A stretch of 64,000 bases of DNA, from positions 5,536,697 to 5,600,696 of the forward strand of contig JACAXG010000014.1 of the NCBI GenBank assembly GCA_018881555.1, in the 5' to 3' direction. Origin of the DNA: Amblyornis subalaris (taxonomy: Eukaryota; Chordata; Aves; Passeriformes; Ptilonorhynchidae). Of this stretch, positions 1 to 14,800 are shown one piece after another; within the stretch, counting starts at the first letter, position 1, and each line of letters opens with the position of its first letter. Below the pieces are notes generated by a model. The model was not told the DNA's origin, did not search any database, and saw only the letters and a program-made list of their open reading frames with translations. Position numbers and translations under genes: made by a program.

Positions 1-3000
1 TCAGGGAGGTCATCCATAGAGAGGCTCTGCTCTGTGCTGCTGCCCCCTTTTAGCNGTTACAAAACATTTTTATCTAGCTGGTGTCCTCTGAAGTGTTTTG
101 CGTTGTTGCTTTATAAATTGTAAGTGATGTAATAGAACTCGTAGCAGAAAGGACATGTGGAGAAGACAGTGCTAACAAACAATTTGCAGCTCTTCATTGC
201 CATGGCTGAACGAGTTGGTTTTAGGTAATTTGCTATTCAGATATGGATAATGATGTAAAATGTGTTTTACTCNTTTTCATTGTGGTCAAGCCTGCGCCAC
301 TTAATTTCAGGGAGGTTGGACAGGGCAAAGGAAATTGCTACTCATGTGCTTAACTGATCATTCTCTCGTGACTGCCTCTGGCTGTCATGTGTTAACGATG
401 GTCTGAGAGATTAACCATCAGAAAACCACCAAAACCATACGGGAACATACGGTGAAGCAGCTTAGTGGTGAAATGGTTCAATGGCTGCCAGCCCAGCAGA
501 GCAAAGGCAGAGGACAAAGCTCACGTGCTGAACCTCAGAAACCTGAGTTTTTAGTCAAAACCTGACTCGAAATGCGTGTGGTGTGATCATCCCTGCATAG
601 TCTATTTGAGGGGGAAGGGAAGTGTCTTTGATTACATTTCCTCGAGTCATTATTTTAGCAAGAGCATCTTGGGAATATTTTCAGCACAGAAAAGCATTAG
701 CAGGACCTAATGCATTTCGATTTTTCTCTATGAAATTGTAGTATTTGTTTAAGCCACAAATAATGATAATTACAGCTGGGGCTGGGTATTTTTTTTTGCA
801 TTTCCTAGAACAAAAGTGTTTGAAATTCCATTCAGAATTGGTTTCTGAGTTCATATGCCTGCATATAGATTGGAATTACTGTAAGAGAAATCAATGAATT
901 GCCATTGTGTTAATAGTATTGGCTCAATTCGATAAGCATGTCCTTGGGCTTTTTTCAAAATTATAGCTATGATTTATGAGTGCTGAATACAACTCCTATG
1001 AGTCTTCTGCAGCTCTAGAAACAGGTTATGCAAACTTGTCACCAGTGCCAGTGGTCTCCAGTAGAGCAATGATTTTGCACAATGTCATCATATGAAGGAA
1101 ACAAATACAGCCTTCCCCCCCACCATCTGTTGTCAGGAGTTTTCCCTTATTTTCTACTGTTTTGAGGAAGAATTTGGCTTAATGTTCTCGAATTAAGTGT
1201 AATAATTAAGATTTTTAACATTTGTAAAAGCTTGACTTGCATGCAGGAGGTAGATTGTGACAGCCTGACATGGCGTACGAAAATGATACATAAGTAGAGC
1301 AATGTTTTCATCAACAGAAATGTGTTGCTGTTCAAAGTTGATTCTCTCTGTAGGGTGCCATAAAGTAATTAGAAGACCACAACATAATCCTTCACTATTG
1401 CATTAATTCCTTAGAGGGATGAATTCATCTTTTCTGACTGCAATAGTGCATGACTGACCATGGAAATGCCACTGAACTATAAAATCGTCTGTAAAACAAA
1501 GAATAGTTATTCTAGGCTAGCGTGTTTATTTTACAAAACTCGTAAAAGGCTCATAGTTTTAGTGATTTTTTGCTTGTAGCAAAGTGGAAGTGAAAGTATT
1601 TATCTTAAAATTAAAAATCGACATGGAATGCTGTGTACTTTGCCTTAAAGAAAACTGCATGTCAAATATTTGTCTTCTGTGAGGACTGACAACCATTAGA
1701 AGGTCTGTGCCAACACAAGAAGAATCTCTTGTTACAGATGATGAGTTTTTGCAGCTGGTGTAAACTAATCCAGCGATGGCTGCATCCTGTAAATTTAGAG
1801 GATGAGAATTTTGAGCAGTATTTTTCCCAGCAGTGGATGGAGACCTGGGCTTGTGTAGTGAGACAGTGTTACAAATTAGCCTGGATTGGGTTTTTCTTGG
1901 ATTTTTATTTGTTAACTGACCAGTGCTCTGAGAATGAGTTTGTAATAGAGGCTTGTGTTGNCTGGAAGGGGAGGGACACTGCCCATGCACTGCTCTGATG
2001 GGGGAAGACTGGAAATACTCAATGAGTTTGATCAGAAAAGATTCTGTGTGCATCCCTCTGAGCTGACATGTTCCCCTGCTCATAGCAGGGATTCCAGTCC
2101 CCCCGAGGACATTATTTTACCATCTTTTTATTATTCCCCCGTAGAGCATCTTTCTGAGTGTGCTATGAAGTGTGTTGCAATTGAGAGGTTCTTTCCAGCC
2201 CACCAGACTTGTGTTTCTGCTGTGTTTCAGTTCGTACTTAGCGTTAATCCTTCCTTTACTTGTGTTTTCAGCTGCAGTGGTGGAAATGGCCCTTGCTGTC
2301 ATATCCCAAAATAATGCTCTTCTCTTGAAGAAATCAGACATTGAGGTCTAGTTTGCTAAGGCAGAGGCTTTGGGAACGTGCAACAAAAATTCAGAAGCCT
2401 AATGAAGGAAACGTTGAATTTAAGCCCAGCCTTGACTACCTCGCTCAGGTCAATAATTCCNTGATTTTTCAGGAGGTTACATGCCTTAGCACAAAGAAAG
2501 GCATGAGTGGTTCCATATGTGCAAATTAGAACTAATGACTCTTTTTTATGACACATGAAGAGCCTTTGGTTTCAAGCAAAGGAACACAATCACTATTTGT
2601 TACTTGCTAAATATCTAGTGTGCAAAACAAATTTCCAGCCAAGGTATATATCATTATTTCTCACATGATTGTTGAAAAATTAAAGAAAATACGAAAGCTG
2701 AAATAGATGCTTCAGACCCTGCTGTAGTTCAGGGCAGAGGTGTAATATTTAGCATCCTCATGGTATTCTCACTGTACTTAANAATTCTTTAAGACTATGC
2801 CATTCTAAATATAGCACATCTGAGTTTAAAGTGAGTGTTTCCTATAGCCTTAAGACCTGTGAAGGAGATAATCTCCTTGGGAGTTCTGACATTTGTTTTA
2901 ATGGAAGCAGGATCAAGCACAAATGCTAGGCTGGAGTGACATTTAAATGTGATCAGCAATACTGATCAGCGATCAGGAAATCGAGCCGTTCAAGCTGTTT

Positions 3001-6000
3001 AGTTAAGAGACTCCTTTATGTAACATATTGTCAATTGTAAGGATTTTTTNAATGTGTTTTCTTAGAAAGAAAGTGGCTCTACCCCTATGAATAAACCATC
3101 CCTATCCCGGTGATGTCGGTGACAAGGCTCTGATGGATTTCAGCAACATTATGANTCTTACCTGCTGGAGGTTCAGTTTATATGCATGGATACAGAACGG
3201 CTCAAAGCAAAATGTTTCACCGTCCTCGTAGGAGCACTTTCGGTGCTCGAAGGCGTCTCAGTGTGTCAGGGAAGAGAGCTCATCTCCACAGAGATAAATG
3301 TTTTGCAATGGTTTTGTTTTCACAAAAAGCTGGAGCCTCAACCAAGAAATGATGAAACANTTTTTGATTTAAAAAAGAACCATGCCAGCTCCCCGCCCCA
3401 AACGAAACACCTGCACGGCAAATAAATGATATTGTAATTAAAGTAACAGAGCTTTCAGCTTCAACAAGGAGACTGCCCAATATGTGAGGCTTGCAGAATA
3501 TGGAACTGGAAGGGCTCAGGTTTCAGTGCATTGTTTAGAGACAGAACTGAGGGACTTGAAGGTAGGCAGGTCCAGCTTTTTGGGAAGCCTCTCTTTGAGG
3601 GTTAAGTATTCCTGTGGTTTTCACCTTGGCTCCTCCAAGTCCACCTGTGCCCTCTGTCAAAATCTGCTGTTCCTGATGTCTTAAAACACTGTCCTGGGAG
3701 TCACTGACTCTGCCACTGCAGACCTTCTGGATTTGTTGCGAGTTCACTGAGTAATATTTATTACAGGCAGTGCATTAACAGTTATGTTTAGAAAATGACT
3801 ATTTCAGATAACTGTCCTTTATCCTACGTANGACTATCACCGTTTCGGTAAACACCTATATGGTGACTATCATTCAGAAAATGATANTGTATTTTGGAAA
3901 TATAATTTCATGAGCTCAATTTACCTCATGTGAAAAACAGTTTTGTTGGTGAATCACTGTAGAATTTTTCCTTTAAAGCATAAAATGACACTTCTCCACA
4001 TTCCCCTATTTACAAATGTGTCAAAAGCCAAAATGCCCTGTTTTTTTTCACCCCCCTTTACAATGAAAACAATAATTACCTTCCATTTCTTTTTGGACCT
4101 CCTAAAATGCTTTTTCTTTTCTATGTCTGTCCTCATGTTGTCCTTTATCCATTAGTTGTCTTCCTGTTAACACAGAAAAATCTGCCTCATAGATACGTGT
4201 TGGGACACAAATAGAAATAAAACAAAGGCTAGGGCAGAACTGAAGCCTCTGGCAGAGAAGTGGCAGCTGACAGGGGATGTGGCCCTTTGCATTTTAGTTT
4301 TGGATAGTTTGGTGGTTCTGCAATGTTTGCAGGAATACATTTGCAATAAGAAGTGAGAGCACCTTGTTTTATAGCTTTTATAGCGATACTCGTTCCTTCA
4401 ACCCAATAGAAGCAGCCTGACATCTTTCTTTCTCCTGTTGTTTTTCATTTGGGTTTTTCCTATACTGAATGGATATATTCAGAACCAGCTGAAGCTTGAC
4501 AAATGCAGCTGTGAAGACTTGTCTTCAAGCTATACTGCAGATTTTTCTCTTGCTTTCCTTTGCAGTAAGAAATATCTGTTCAACTGTTTTTATAGTATTT
4601 TTATGATAGGCATTTCAGATACCTACTGCTGGATAAATAAAACTGCCTTCCTAGCTTAAGGAGCCAGGGATGTTTTCTCATTTGTTTCTCAAAATCTGTT
4701 GCGGTGCAGAATGTAGTTGGATGTCATAGTAAAGAAGATGGCCCGGCATGGAAATGAGAACATAATTAAAATTATTTTTACTTTTCTTGGGATTTGGAAC
4801 AAACTGTTACTTAAACCTTTTTCTTCGAGGTATTACACCTAACAAGCTCTCTTGAGAGAGATGGGGGTAGAGCAGCAAAGCTATCAACAAAAATACCGAA
4901 CGGCTGCGTTCCCTGGGGTTTGCTTAAATTTGAAAGTAGATAGGAACTGGGAAGAAATATAATGCAATCTGGTAAAGAAACTGCAGTATAACTCCAGTGG
5001 CCTCAGACACAGTAAAGTACCAGTATAAAGATTTTGCATTAACCTGAAAAATAGGTAACAACATAAAACACTCTCAAGTCGCTCAGTTTACATTTGTCCT
5101 TGATGCATCATCTTCCATGTCTTGTGATATGGGGATCAGTTTGTGCTGTAAACTCTGGGGAGTGGAAATCAGCTTTTTTTACCTGCTGTGGAAAATGCCC
5201 TGTGCACTTTTTCTGGGCTGTCTATGTTTGATTATGACATGCTAAGTTCAAGATGAGACCTAAGCTGAAATNGCAGTCAAATGGTGTTGTGTTCTTGGTC
5301 TTAATTTTAGGGCAGGTTGAGGTTTACTGAGCCTTGGAAGCCACTTGTGAGCTGNGATTTTCTTTCCTTGCCCACATGAATGTACATGATGGAGTCGTAA
5401 CACTGGTGGTCTAGGATTTGAAGCAAGTGAAGGGGGAAGCAGTAATTCTTGGGTGTTTCAAATGTTTACTTTTTTTTCCAAATAATCTGGAATGGTTGTT
5501 NATCCATATGATATTTGTTTTATTATACTCCTTTCTCAGAATTTGTGAATGGCTTCAATACAGAATCAGCAGTAGTGGTTTTGTGGTGCCACAGACCTCT
5601 TTTTACTTCTGAAATTCACATTGACAAGTGGCAGGTTTTGTTTTTGAGGAGAAGCTTGATACAGGGTTCATAGTGAAAAGTGTGCTTGAACTTGAGCAAA
5701 TCAATGTTTTCCAAAAAGTAGTCTGAGGTAGATTTTTTTGAGAAATCCCATTGAGTTACAGTCTCCATTATACTCCATTCACACACATTTGAAATCTGGG
5801 ATCAGGGTGTTGGTGTCTGACATGTTGGACAATTATGAGAACTGTAACTTGCAAAAATAGATCTGCAATTTACGTAGGGCCCGTGAAGTCTTGAAGCCTA
5901 CAGTTGAATCTGAACTTAAAAATTCCTTCAGGAAACTGCTTGGTTTTCATAATTATTATTTTTAGGGATTTATTACAATTTATTTTTTTTTTAAGTATTA

Positions 6001-9000
6001 AGGGACATTTTCTTCTACCTTCTAAACTCGTTGGTATTTTCCTTGGAGAAGAGATGATCTGTCGTGAATGGGGTTGCTAAACATCCCCCGCCGACATTCT
6101 GGTCACATTGTCTCATGTGCATATACTTGCAGCAGGGATCCTACTACAAACCATTCCAGCTTGTCAGAAAAGGTGTGTCAACAATTTCTCTTGAAATGCC
6201 TGTGTGGTTCAGGGCCCCGTGCTGGTCAGGGATGTGCTCTGTTAGTCTGTACGTNTGTGTGTGCAGCTCTCGTGGCTTTGAAGTTCAACAGATGTGAACA
6301 GTAGAGGCTAAGCTGCTACTTAATAGTATCTCTTGCACCTTAAACATTTCAAATTAAGATGCTGATTTTCATCTTTCNCAAAAATCCAGATAGCAAAATA
6401 CTGCTTGTGCTGTCGGTGCTGCTGGGAGCGTTTCCTCACTTATGGTTCTGTTTAATGGGAGAGTTGCANAGTTTATCTGCATAAAGCTGTTGTTTTATTT
6501 GGTGTTGCTTTCCACTGACAGAACTCTGAGTGATTTCTNTGGGAGATGCAGCTGGCCTGTGATAAACCTGATGAGTCTGTAGGTATTGTGCTGCAGAAAG
6601 ATGGCTCAATGGTCAGTGCAGCACTGCACAAAAGAAGGTTTGCTGTGGGCACTGTGGACGGAAACAGCTGATTCTGCCAACTGCATGTCTGTTTTCACTG
6701 GAAGTGTTATTCTGGATGCTGTGCTCTAAAAGGTTGCTCTTTTTCTCACGATCAGCACATTCATTTTTTTCCACTCCACCCTCATATCCCTCGTGTTTCT
6801 AATTAACATTTCAAAATCACTGCCTGTCCTTCGTTCTGCATGATCTGTGCTTGTTTGCATTCCNGTAGCACACCTGGGCTGCGAGTGCAACACCAATTAA
6901 TACTCTTNTCAGTAGTTTGAAATAAATAGTGTCCGTGGATGGGTTTATTCTCAAACCATAATGTATTCAATGTCTTTTATCTGACAGGCCTTGAGTCCTA
7001 AGAGCTGGATTTAGCAAAAGTNTTAAACTCTGTTTAGGCTGAGTGAGCAGGTATCTTTGTCTAATCAGTTAAACAGACCATGCTTCCTTATAGCTCTCTA
7101 CAGGAGTAAAGAATTAAAAAAGTTTAGTGGTAAGTAAATATCTCAAAAGATATCTATTTTTCATTGAAATGTGCTTCACCCAGAAAAATATTCGTAATCT
7201 GCAGATTTCCTGTTTGCTCTTGTCACCGAATCATATGTGAACATAAATTTCAAAAGCAGAGTTTAAATCACTAAAACTATTTTGCTGCCTCTTGCTTTCA
7301 GTTTTACTGTATTGCTTTTTTTTTTCTCTTGAACTTGATTATCTAAAGTAATTGCAGTAATGAAGTAAGGGATAAGGTAAAGGCAAATTATAGCTAAATG
7401 CTTTAAAAAATAAAAGCTTTATGACTTAAAATTTGCTTTTGAAGTTTTCAGAACCATCTTAATTTCCTCAAGATAATGTCTCTTCAGTGTACACTCACAC
7501 TTATTTAAAAAAAAGAAATCAGAACTATTTATCTTTTTTGAGGAGGAGTAAAGTATGGCTTAGCCCAAGAATTCACACAGAGATAGCAAATATAAGCATG
7601 TTTATGCCTATAATGTAATGAAAGAGGAGGCTGGTTTTGGCAGAAGACATCAGGCTAACGGCAGCAAAAAAAGGGGCACGTTTTCAGGTGAATTCTTTTG
7701 CCAGTTTGTTAAGGACTTCCTTTGAATGTTAACTTTAGGTTTTCTGATCCAAGAAAGACTTCTGGTAANATGATTTAAGTATTATCTTGACTTCTTGCTC
7801 TCATGCTTGGTTAGATCATCTCTGACCATGGGGAAGACTAGAATTTACAGAGATCTGTGGCAGTCTGTCAGCAGATGGTTTATGGCTCAGCANACACCCA
7901 AAATGAGAGGATAGCAGGGTGGTCCTCTTCCTGAGAGCTGTGAAACAGGGAATTATCCAAAGCTACTGTACTGGAAGTGAATGGACAGAACTATGCAAGA
8001 GATCCTCACTCCATAAGGTCAGTCTTGCCTTGGTCCCAGTTGCTGAGAGCTGATAGGTCTTTAAGCATAATTCATACCTTTTGTGCCCCAGCTGTGTGGT
8101 AGTGTGACATCAGTATGGCATCTCTAGTTTTATTTCAGAACATGCAACTGATTTTGTAGCCTAAGCTACAAACCCCAAGCCCCTGCACTTGGAATTTTAC
8201 AAATGTATCAGTGTTTATTTTTCCCTTTTTTAAGGAAAAAAAAAAAAAGTATTTCAATATATACTGTAGCTGATCTCTGAAAAAAGTACTTCACATCCTC
8301 CCCTTCATAAAAACTCTTCACAAGGCGCTTGAAATTGCATCTTCTCTGTTATCAGTGTGAAGAAGTTTGGTGCGTGAGGTGCAGTGTTATGACTTGACAA
8401 GCTTAAGCACAGAATTATTGACCTCTGAGCTGCAGCAGAACTCCAGAGGAGTAATCTCCCAGTATATCTGTGGCATTGAGCAGTATTCAACACTTACTGC
8501 TTTTGCTGCACGATGTTTCTTTGTGGATAAATTAGCCAGTTTCCAGAATTTCTTTGGTAGCTTTAAGCATTTCCATGAGTTTCCTTTTGCATGGAAGAAA
8601 ATCTGGGGACATTATTGGGTCTCAGAACTGATGTGAAGTAATAATTGTCTTTTAAAATTGAGAGGATTTACCAAATGCCTGATACTTGGGAATAAGTTGG
8701 AAATTCAACTTCTGTACTAAATGTATGGAAGAAATGAGTTCACTGGTTTTGTGAATCTGAAGGTCACAGCTATAGACAGAGACATCCAAAACAGTAATGA
8801 ACCAATTTATAGCTTGCTGTTGGTTTGAATTTTTAAATCAAGGTCTGTGTATCACTGCAAAAGAGGTGATCTAGCTCAGCCAGATGCATGTGGGCTCCAT
8901 GCAGAAATTCCTGAGTTAAATTCTTTGGCCTGTGCAGTGTAGAAGGTCAGTCTGGGTGATCACAGTTGCCCTCTAAAAATGCTCGTTGTCAAAAATAAAC

Positions 9001-11713
9001 ATTCAGCTGAATGCATTTGAAAAAACACAAAACAGGATTTGTTAGAAATGAAATGTCAATAGATAACATGGAATAAGCAGATAATTGTCAATTTATGCAA
9101 TTAGACTGGATGGATAAAATGAATGTGTTTGGAGAAACTGATGAAAAAATTGCTGGTTTCATGTAAGCATGAAAGTAACATTGGTTTATCTNATGGAACC
9201 AAAAAATAAATCTTCCCAAACTTGAACACATACACAAAGTTGACTGTTGATGCTCTGACTATGAGATTTGCAGAATTGGTGGACTGTCCTGTCCTTCCAT
9301 ATATATTTAGTATACAAAATTCCATGGACAAGGACTCCATGTATACAGTTTTTGTTTGAGCTCCANTGTGCTTAAAGAATCTGCTTGCCTGGGGAAGGGG
9401 AAAATTGAAGGAATAGGAAAGGTAAGAGGGTAAGGAATCTGAAAACAGGCTCCCAAACACATGCCACAAAACATGAATGTGCCTGTGTACACACCTGCAC
9501 TTGGTTTGTTTTATGCATTGTTGCACCTGAGTGGAGTCAAGTGGCAATAAAAGGAACCTTTATATTGGCTACTTGTTTTCTGAAGAGTTTCAAATACCTG
9601 TGAATTCAGAACCTATGTGGTAATCAGCCTTAGCTAAAGAAAACTTAATTAGACCCTTAGCAGCATTAGTTAAACAAAAAATGCTGAAATCAAGCAAATT
9701 GTCAGTGTCTCAATTGTCTTGATTGTGAAAAAATAATTTCAAGTAAATGTAATTGCAAATGCCTTTAAATCAAATGGATATTCTTTAATATGTAGTGTAT
9801 TTGTCTTATTTTCTGAATGCTTTTCCTATTCCCCTTGTTGATACCTACAGGGGAAAGGAACTGCTTGTCTGATAGGATGTTGTTTCCTCTCTTCTCCCTC
9901 AAAATATCCATACACAGAACAGTGAGTGACTTAGNAAAATGTCATTTTGTACACTGGTTAGTTACCCTGAGTAACACAGTTTAGCCTTAGATAACCTAGG
10001 AGTTTAGATTATGTTTTAAGAATATTTTAACTTTTTAATTAATGGCATAATTGACTGAAGTTTGACTTACAAACTGCTGATCTTTGTCCTGTTCCTTTCC
10101 ATGGAGCTCCGTGTGGGAAGCAGCTATCTGCTCAAACAGAAACAAACTTACAGAAGTATAGGATCTGTATAGGAAATATACTGGGTTGCCTGTCATGAGC
10201 CCTAATCTCCTTAAAATACATCAGAATTTAGTAGTGACTTTTCCCATACCTGGAAAATATTTAAACAGATTCCCATAGGATGATTGAACAGAGTAAAGCA
10301 AATTGAATTTGATTTAAGAATTCATCCNCTTTTTGTCCTACATATCGAATTCATTTTCCTCAAATGCAGTTCATATTGTGTTGCATATTAATTGCATATT
10401 CTATGTTCTTTATCCATAATATACCACTGATAATAACAGAAAATTAAATTTTTAATTCCCAATGATACCTTAATTTAATGTTCCAGTTACTTCTCTTCTT
10501 TAACTAATCTTCTGTCCGCTGAACAAATTTGATTAAAATCATTGCATTTATTAAGAAGAAATGGGCTAAAATGTATCACTTTGGTCCCACAGGGTATTAA
10601 AAATTCCTTTCTAAAGCATGTTCGGTGGATGGCAGATTTTAGGCAAGGAGATGGCTGATTAAAGCTAGGAAATCACNAGGATGTTGAAAAGTGGAAGAAA
10701 TTACTTGCTTTAGTAACTACTTTCTCATTTTACAGGTAAGCCATTCCTCCTTTCTCCTGTCTCCTGCTGCTGTAGTAATTATGAGTTTGTGAGATTGGGG
10801 ATGGGATGTGGGTCACTGAGGAGTGATTTCAGACTCACATCTTCCCTAGTGCAGTTTGCTGGGAGACCATCCTGCAGGCAAGTGCTGAGGAGAACTCTCC
10901 CTGGGCTTGCTCCCCTTTTGTGTGCCAGGCTGAGCAGAGTCCGTGGCAGGATCCTTAGGGTGGGATAATGCAGCCATGGGACTTTTGTGTTTGCACAAGA
11001 CACAAATCTGCAGTTTGTGTTCACGTTTAGAAGTCGCATTGATGTCTTGTAATTCGTAACTTTANGCTGATTTTGTTACTTTGGTTTTGATTAAGTTGTT
11101 AGTGGTTTAACCTTCTTAATTTCCTATTGAATTATGTGATTATCTTTGCCCATTTGATGTTATGCATGTCTGTGTAATTAGGATGTTGTAATCTTCTTTC
11201 TTGGTCTGCGATATTGAGTTAGTGATATCTCTTTAGGAAGTCTGATAAAACGTTGTCAACTGGTTGGGTAGGGAGGAGTTCACTTATCAGTGAATAAAAT
11301 TTAAGCATAGGTCCTTTCCAAAACCAGCATTATAAAGAAATGCTTTTGAAATACTTGCACTTATTATTGTGGTTGTCCCTCTCAGTTCTTATTGTATGGC
11401 TGATTAACTGCATTCAAAACACGATTTGCTGCTTGTACAGTGACAGAACTTTTTTGAAAGTGTTAGTTAATGAAATTTAATGCTGTCTGTGCTGGCTTTT
11501 TTAGGTCCTTTGAGCACCCATTAAGTAGGTTAGCTGCTCACTTGTAAAGCTCTTTCAACAGTGTGAATTAGAAAGCATCTGCCTTTACTGTAGGCACCGT
11601 TGTCTCATACTCATTTTAATTTTCTCATGTTCATTTCCAATTTTATCTCCTTCTGCTCCCTGGGCTTTAATTCTGCAAATTCATGATATTAATTTTGTGA
11701 TGCCACAGCTTAG
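1..11713. other. Repeat-poor AT-rich non-coding stretch
   Basis: I see no recognisable gene, RNA gene or transposon here. The open frames are short, lack family motifs and often begin at non-ATG codons. The longest (1559-2083, minus strand, 174 codons) contains no domain I recognise. About 30 isolated single-base Ns are scattered through the stretch. Small features are homopolymer runs such as the A tract near 8236-8248 and a cluster of GATCAGC-type words near 2951-2980. It could be intergenic or intronic, and the sequence alone does not decide which. Confidence 0.6.
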
Positions 11714-11892
11714 TACACCTTCCACTAGANCAGGCTGCACAGAGCCATGTCCAGCCTGGCCTTGAACACTTCCAGGGTTGGGGCAGCCACAGCTTCTGTG
11801 GGCAACCTGTGCCAGGGCCTCACCACCCTCAGAGAAAAGAATTTTTTCCTAGTANTTAATCTAAACCTACTCCCTTTCAGTTTGAAGAAATA
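11714..11892 (-). mobile_element. CR1 LINE fragment, C-terminal end of ORF2 (reverse orientation)
   Basis: Read on the minus strand, this is the end of the CR1 reverse-transcriptase ORF and the start of the 3' region. The translation contains the typical CR1 tail RVVRPWHRLP, followed by APTLEVFKARLD. On the plus strand the reversed CR1 wording is visible as 'cctgtgccagggcctcacca' and 'cttgaacacttccagg'. The copy is truncated at its 5' side. It also lacks the last part of the 3' end: similarity stops at 'acaccttccactaga', just short of the usual GGCAGGGGG/8-bp-repeat tail. Two Ns (11730, 11855) fall inside. It is a dead fossil copy with no coding capacity. The orientation and family call are secure; the subfamily is not determined. 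Confidence 0.9.
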
Positions 11893-14800
11893 TTGCAAAC
11901 TCATAATGTTTCTAGGTACTTCTTTATCTTCCATGTCAGAAAATGAATTGATTGCAATGATCCTGAGTAATTATAGATGTATAGCCTACTTATATGCACT
12001 GAAAAACACTCCTTGACGGTATATGCTTTCATAATAAAGGCTTAAATATTTTTAGGTAGTGGCAAAGTCAAGAGTACTTGGCTTAGTCCCGTGTAGGCCC
12101 CGATTTTTTACAAGGTGTTATACAAACAGAAGAGAAATTCCATGATCTGTAGAGCTCNTTTTATAAGTTACACCTGGCAGGCAAAGGGTCTGAACAGGAG
12201 TATGGAGGATACAAACCCACCTACATTTCTCTGGCAGGCCCTTGAAAAACCCCAGATGTCTGGATGGGANTTCGTTGGGCAGCGATGTTGGATGTGAATT
12301 AGTGATGCTGCTATTGCATTATGTTAACATCAGGAGGCCTTTATTGAGAACCTGATCTCTACTGTGCTTTATTGCCAAGAATCATTCCATAAAAAGATAT
12401 TTGTCCAAAAGAACTCGCATATTAGATTTGATAAGCTGCAGCAGGCTGATGGAACAGCAAATGATGTGGTGAAGTCTATAGCAGTGCAATGCAGTAGTAG
12501 GGTTATAAATTCAATAAATTTATTTTAGTTTGCCTAATAGATATTAGGACTAGATCAACACCTGTGCATCACATACAACTGCCTGGCTTTTGTCCAAAGT
12601 GGTTTGTTTTGTAGTTCTTGACTGATGATTTTGAACAATTTTTATTTGAGTTTCAGGTAATTGATGAGTTTGTAGTGGAATCTGTACCTTTGTGGTTACA
12701 GTTGTTCAGCGTTAATGTGGTTTTGCAGGGTAAATGTTGATAAGTGAAAAACATTCATTTCTCTTCTATTATGAGGAATAGCAGAATGTTAAGGTCCCGT
12801 TTCTGTGTGTAGCAGGATCCTGTATACCCTTAAGAAGCAGACAATGAGAGCTTTGGTGTGTAAACACCAGCCAGGAAAGAATTAGCTTTGTGGAGGTCAT
12901 TGTTGATGAGTACACACATATCAAAAATGGTATTTTTGATAGAGTTAGAAGAAATATCCAGATGAAAGCTTTTATGTTGTNGGACAGATGCATCAGGGTA
13001 GTTGTTTAGCTGGTTAATATGACAGATTGATGACCTGGAGATTTTTCAGGGGTTTGCGTTCTGTCTTTTTCAGAAAATAAGAAAGGGAAGCCAGAGGCTA
13101 CTTAATTAAAAGAGGTAGAAAACTGAGCAACAGGAAGGGTAATGTAGTTACATATAAGAGTAACATTTTAACCACAGTGCCTTGTAGAAAGATTACATTA
13201 AGCTGCCAGTGAATTGGCGGGAAGCACATGCCTGCTGTCTGGGACTGGAGCATGGAGATGTATAGGAATCTCACCATATACAGCTCTGCTGGTCTCTTAT
13301 CTATTCAAGTGTGACAAATAATTCTGCACACTTGTCAGCAGTGACAGCTGAGACTTTTTGCTTAGATGCCTTGACAGTGCTTGTATTAAGCACCCAGGGC
13401 CATACACTCCATTAAGTTTTTGTGAAATGAACTGTCTGTACTTGCTGTCTGGCTGATCCTGGCAGCGTTTGGGAGCTGGAATCCTCTCCAGCTGCCCAAG
13501 AGAGCCCCTTCAGCCCCCTGACAGGTCGGGTTGGGATGGTTTTAGTGGAGTCTTCAGGGCAGAATATTTCCTTGGATAGACAAAAGAGATGTTGTAAATG
13601 CTGGTCAAAATGTAATGTGGAAGACAACCAAGTTCTCTGAGATGAAAATAGACAAAAAGGTGGGTTTTTTTGGATGCACGAGCAATGGCCATATGGAAGT
13701 AACTGGAAAGTGCTCTATGGAGATGTCAGATATGGTTTGTGTATCACTTAAGTCTGTGTACCACCACCTACATTACACTAGGTAAGTCTGAAAACACAGC
13801 ATTTTTTAGAGTTGGGAATTTCATTTTTTGGGGAGAGAAATACTGATAGGGTTGAGTTATATCTATAATTGTAAATGCAGCCATTTATAGCCTGATGATA
13901 AGTAGAATTGGAGGTTGATTATTGAACTCTTCATTAAATATATGGAAGAAATTGCAGAATGAGGTTCCCTTCCTTGGTATCTCTACTGTGTCAGGGTGCT
14001 GAGTTCTGTGGTTGAGCTTCTGCCTGTAGTGGATGGTACAGCATTACAGATTCTCCAGGGATGCAGTTGCATTACCTTGGTCTCTGGATATATGGGTTAG
14101 TTCATCAGGTCTCTCAGCGACACTTGGGGAATTTTTGATTTCTCTTCACTTCCCAAAGGTGAAACGTGAATAACACCGACTTTATGGAATAGTAGAATAT
14201 CAAATTTCCTGTGATTTTTAGGAAAATGTTTTTGAAGTCTGGATTTAAAGGCATTTTCTGCATTGTATATGTGCCCTCGTGCACAGTGCAAGCACACCAG
14301 TTAAACAGACCAAAGAGTTTACTGAGTATTATACTAAAATCAATATACTTACCTTCTGAGACAGGGATTTGGTTTTAAAACAATTTCCCCATAAAGTATA
14401 AATAATAAAAACAGAAATAGGGGTTTGGATTTAAAAACTTAACTTGCAACGTTTGAGTTTTGCATATGACTTAAATCAGTATTAGTCACTGTATCATGTC
14501 TGTGCTATTCTACTTGGGCATTGCAAAAATTTGAAATTAGAGCATGGTTCATGTTAACAGAAGAGCAGGAATACAGAGGTGAAACAAAGAAGTTGGAGTT
14601 CAAATGGAAATTCTGAGTTCTTTCAATTTCTTTATAAATCTCAGTCTATCTGATTTTACTGTTCATTCTTACGTAACTGTGTAGCTTATAGTGATATTAT
14701 ATATATTAATGTAGGATATGATTTATATTATTGTGTCTGATGCTATGGTTAGCTGTGGTTCACACAAATCAGCCTTGAGAATTCCAAGACAGCGTTTCAC

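Noticed and set aside
1559..2083. Longest open frame in the window (minus strand, 174 codons).
   Set aside because: Length is within chance expectation for a 64-kb window, it contains an N, and no motif or family is recognisable.
2272..2345. Possible exon after 'cttgtgttttcag', open in one frame up to GAG/GTCTAG.
   Set aside because: The donor GTCTAG is weak and the translated piece is unrecognised.
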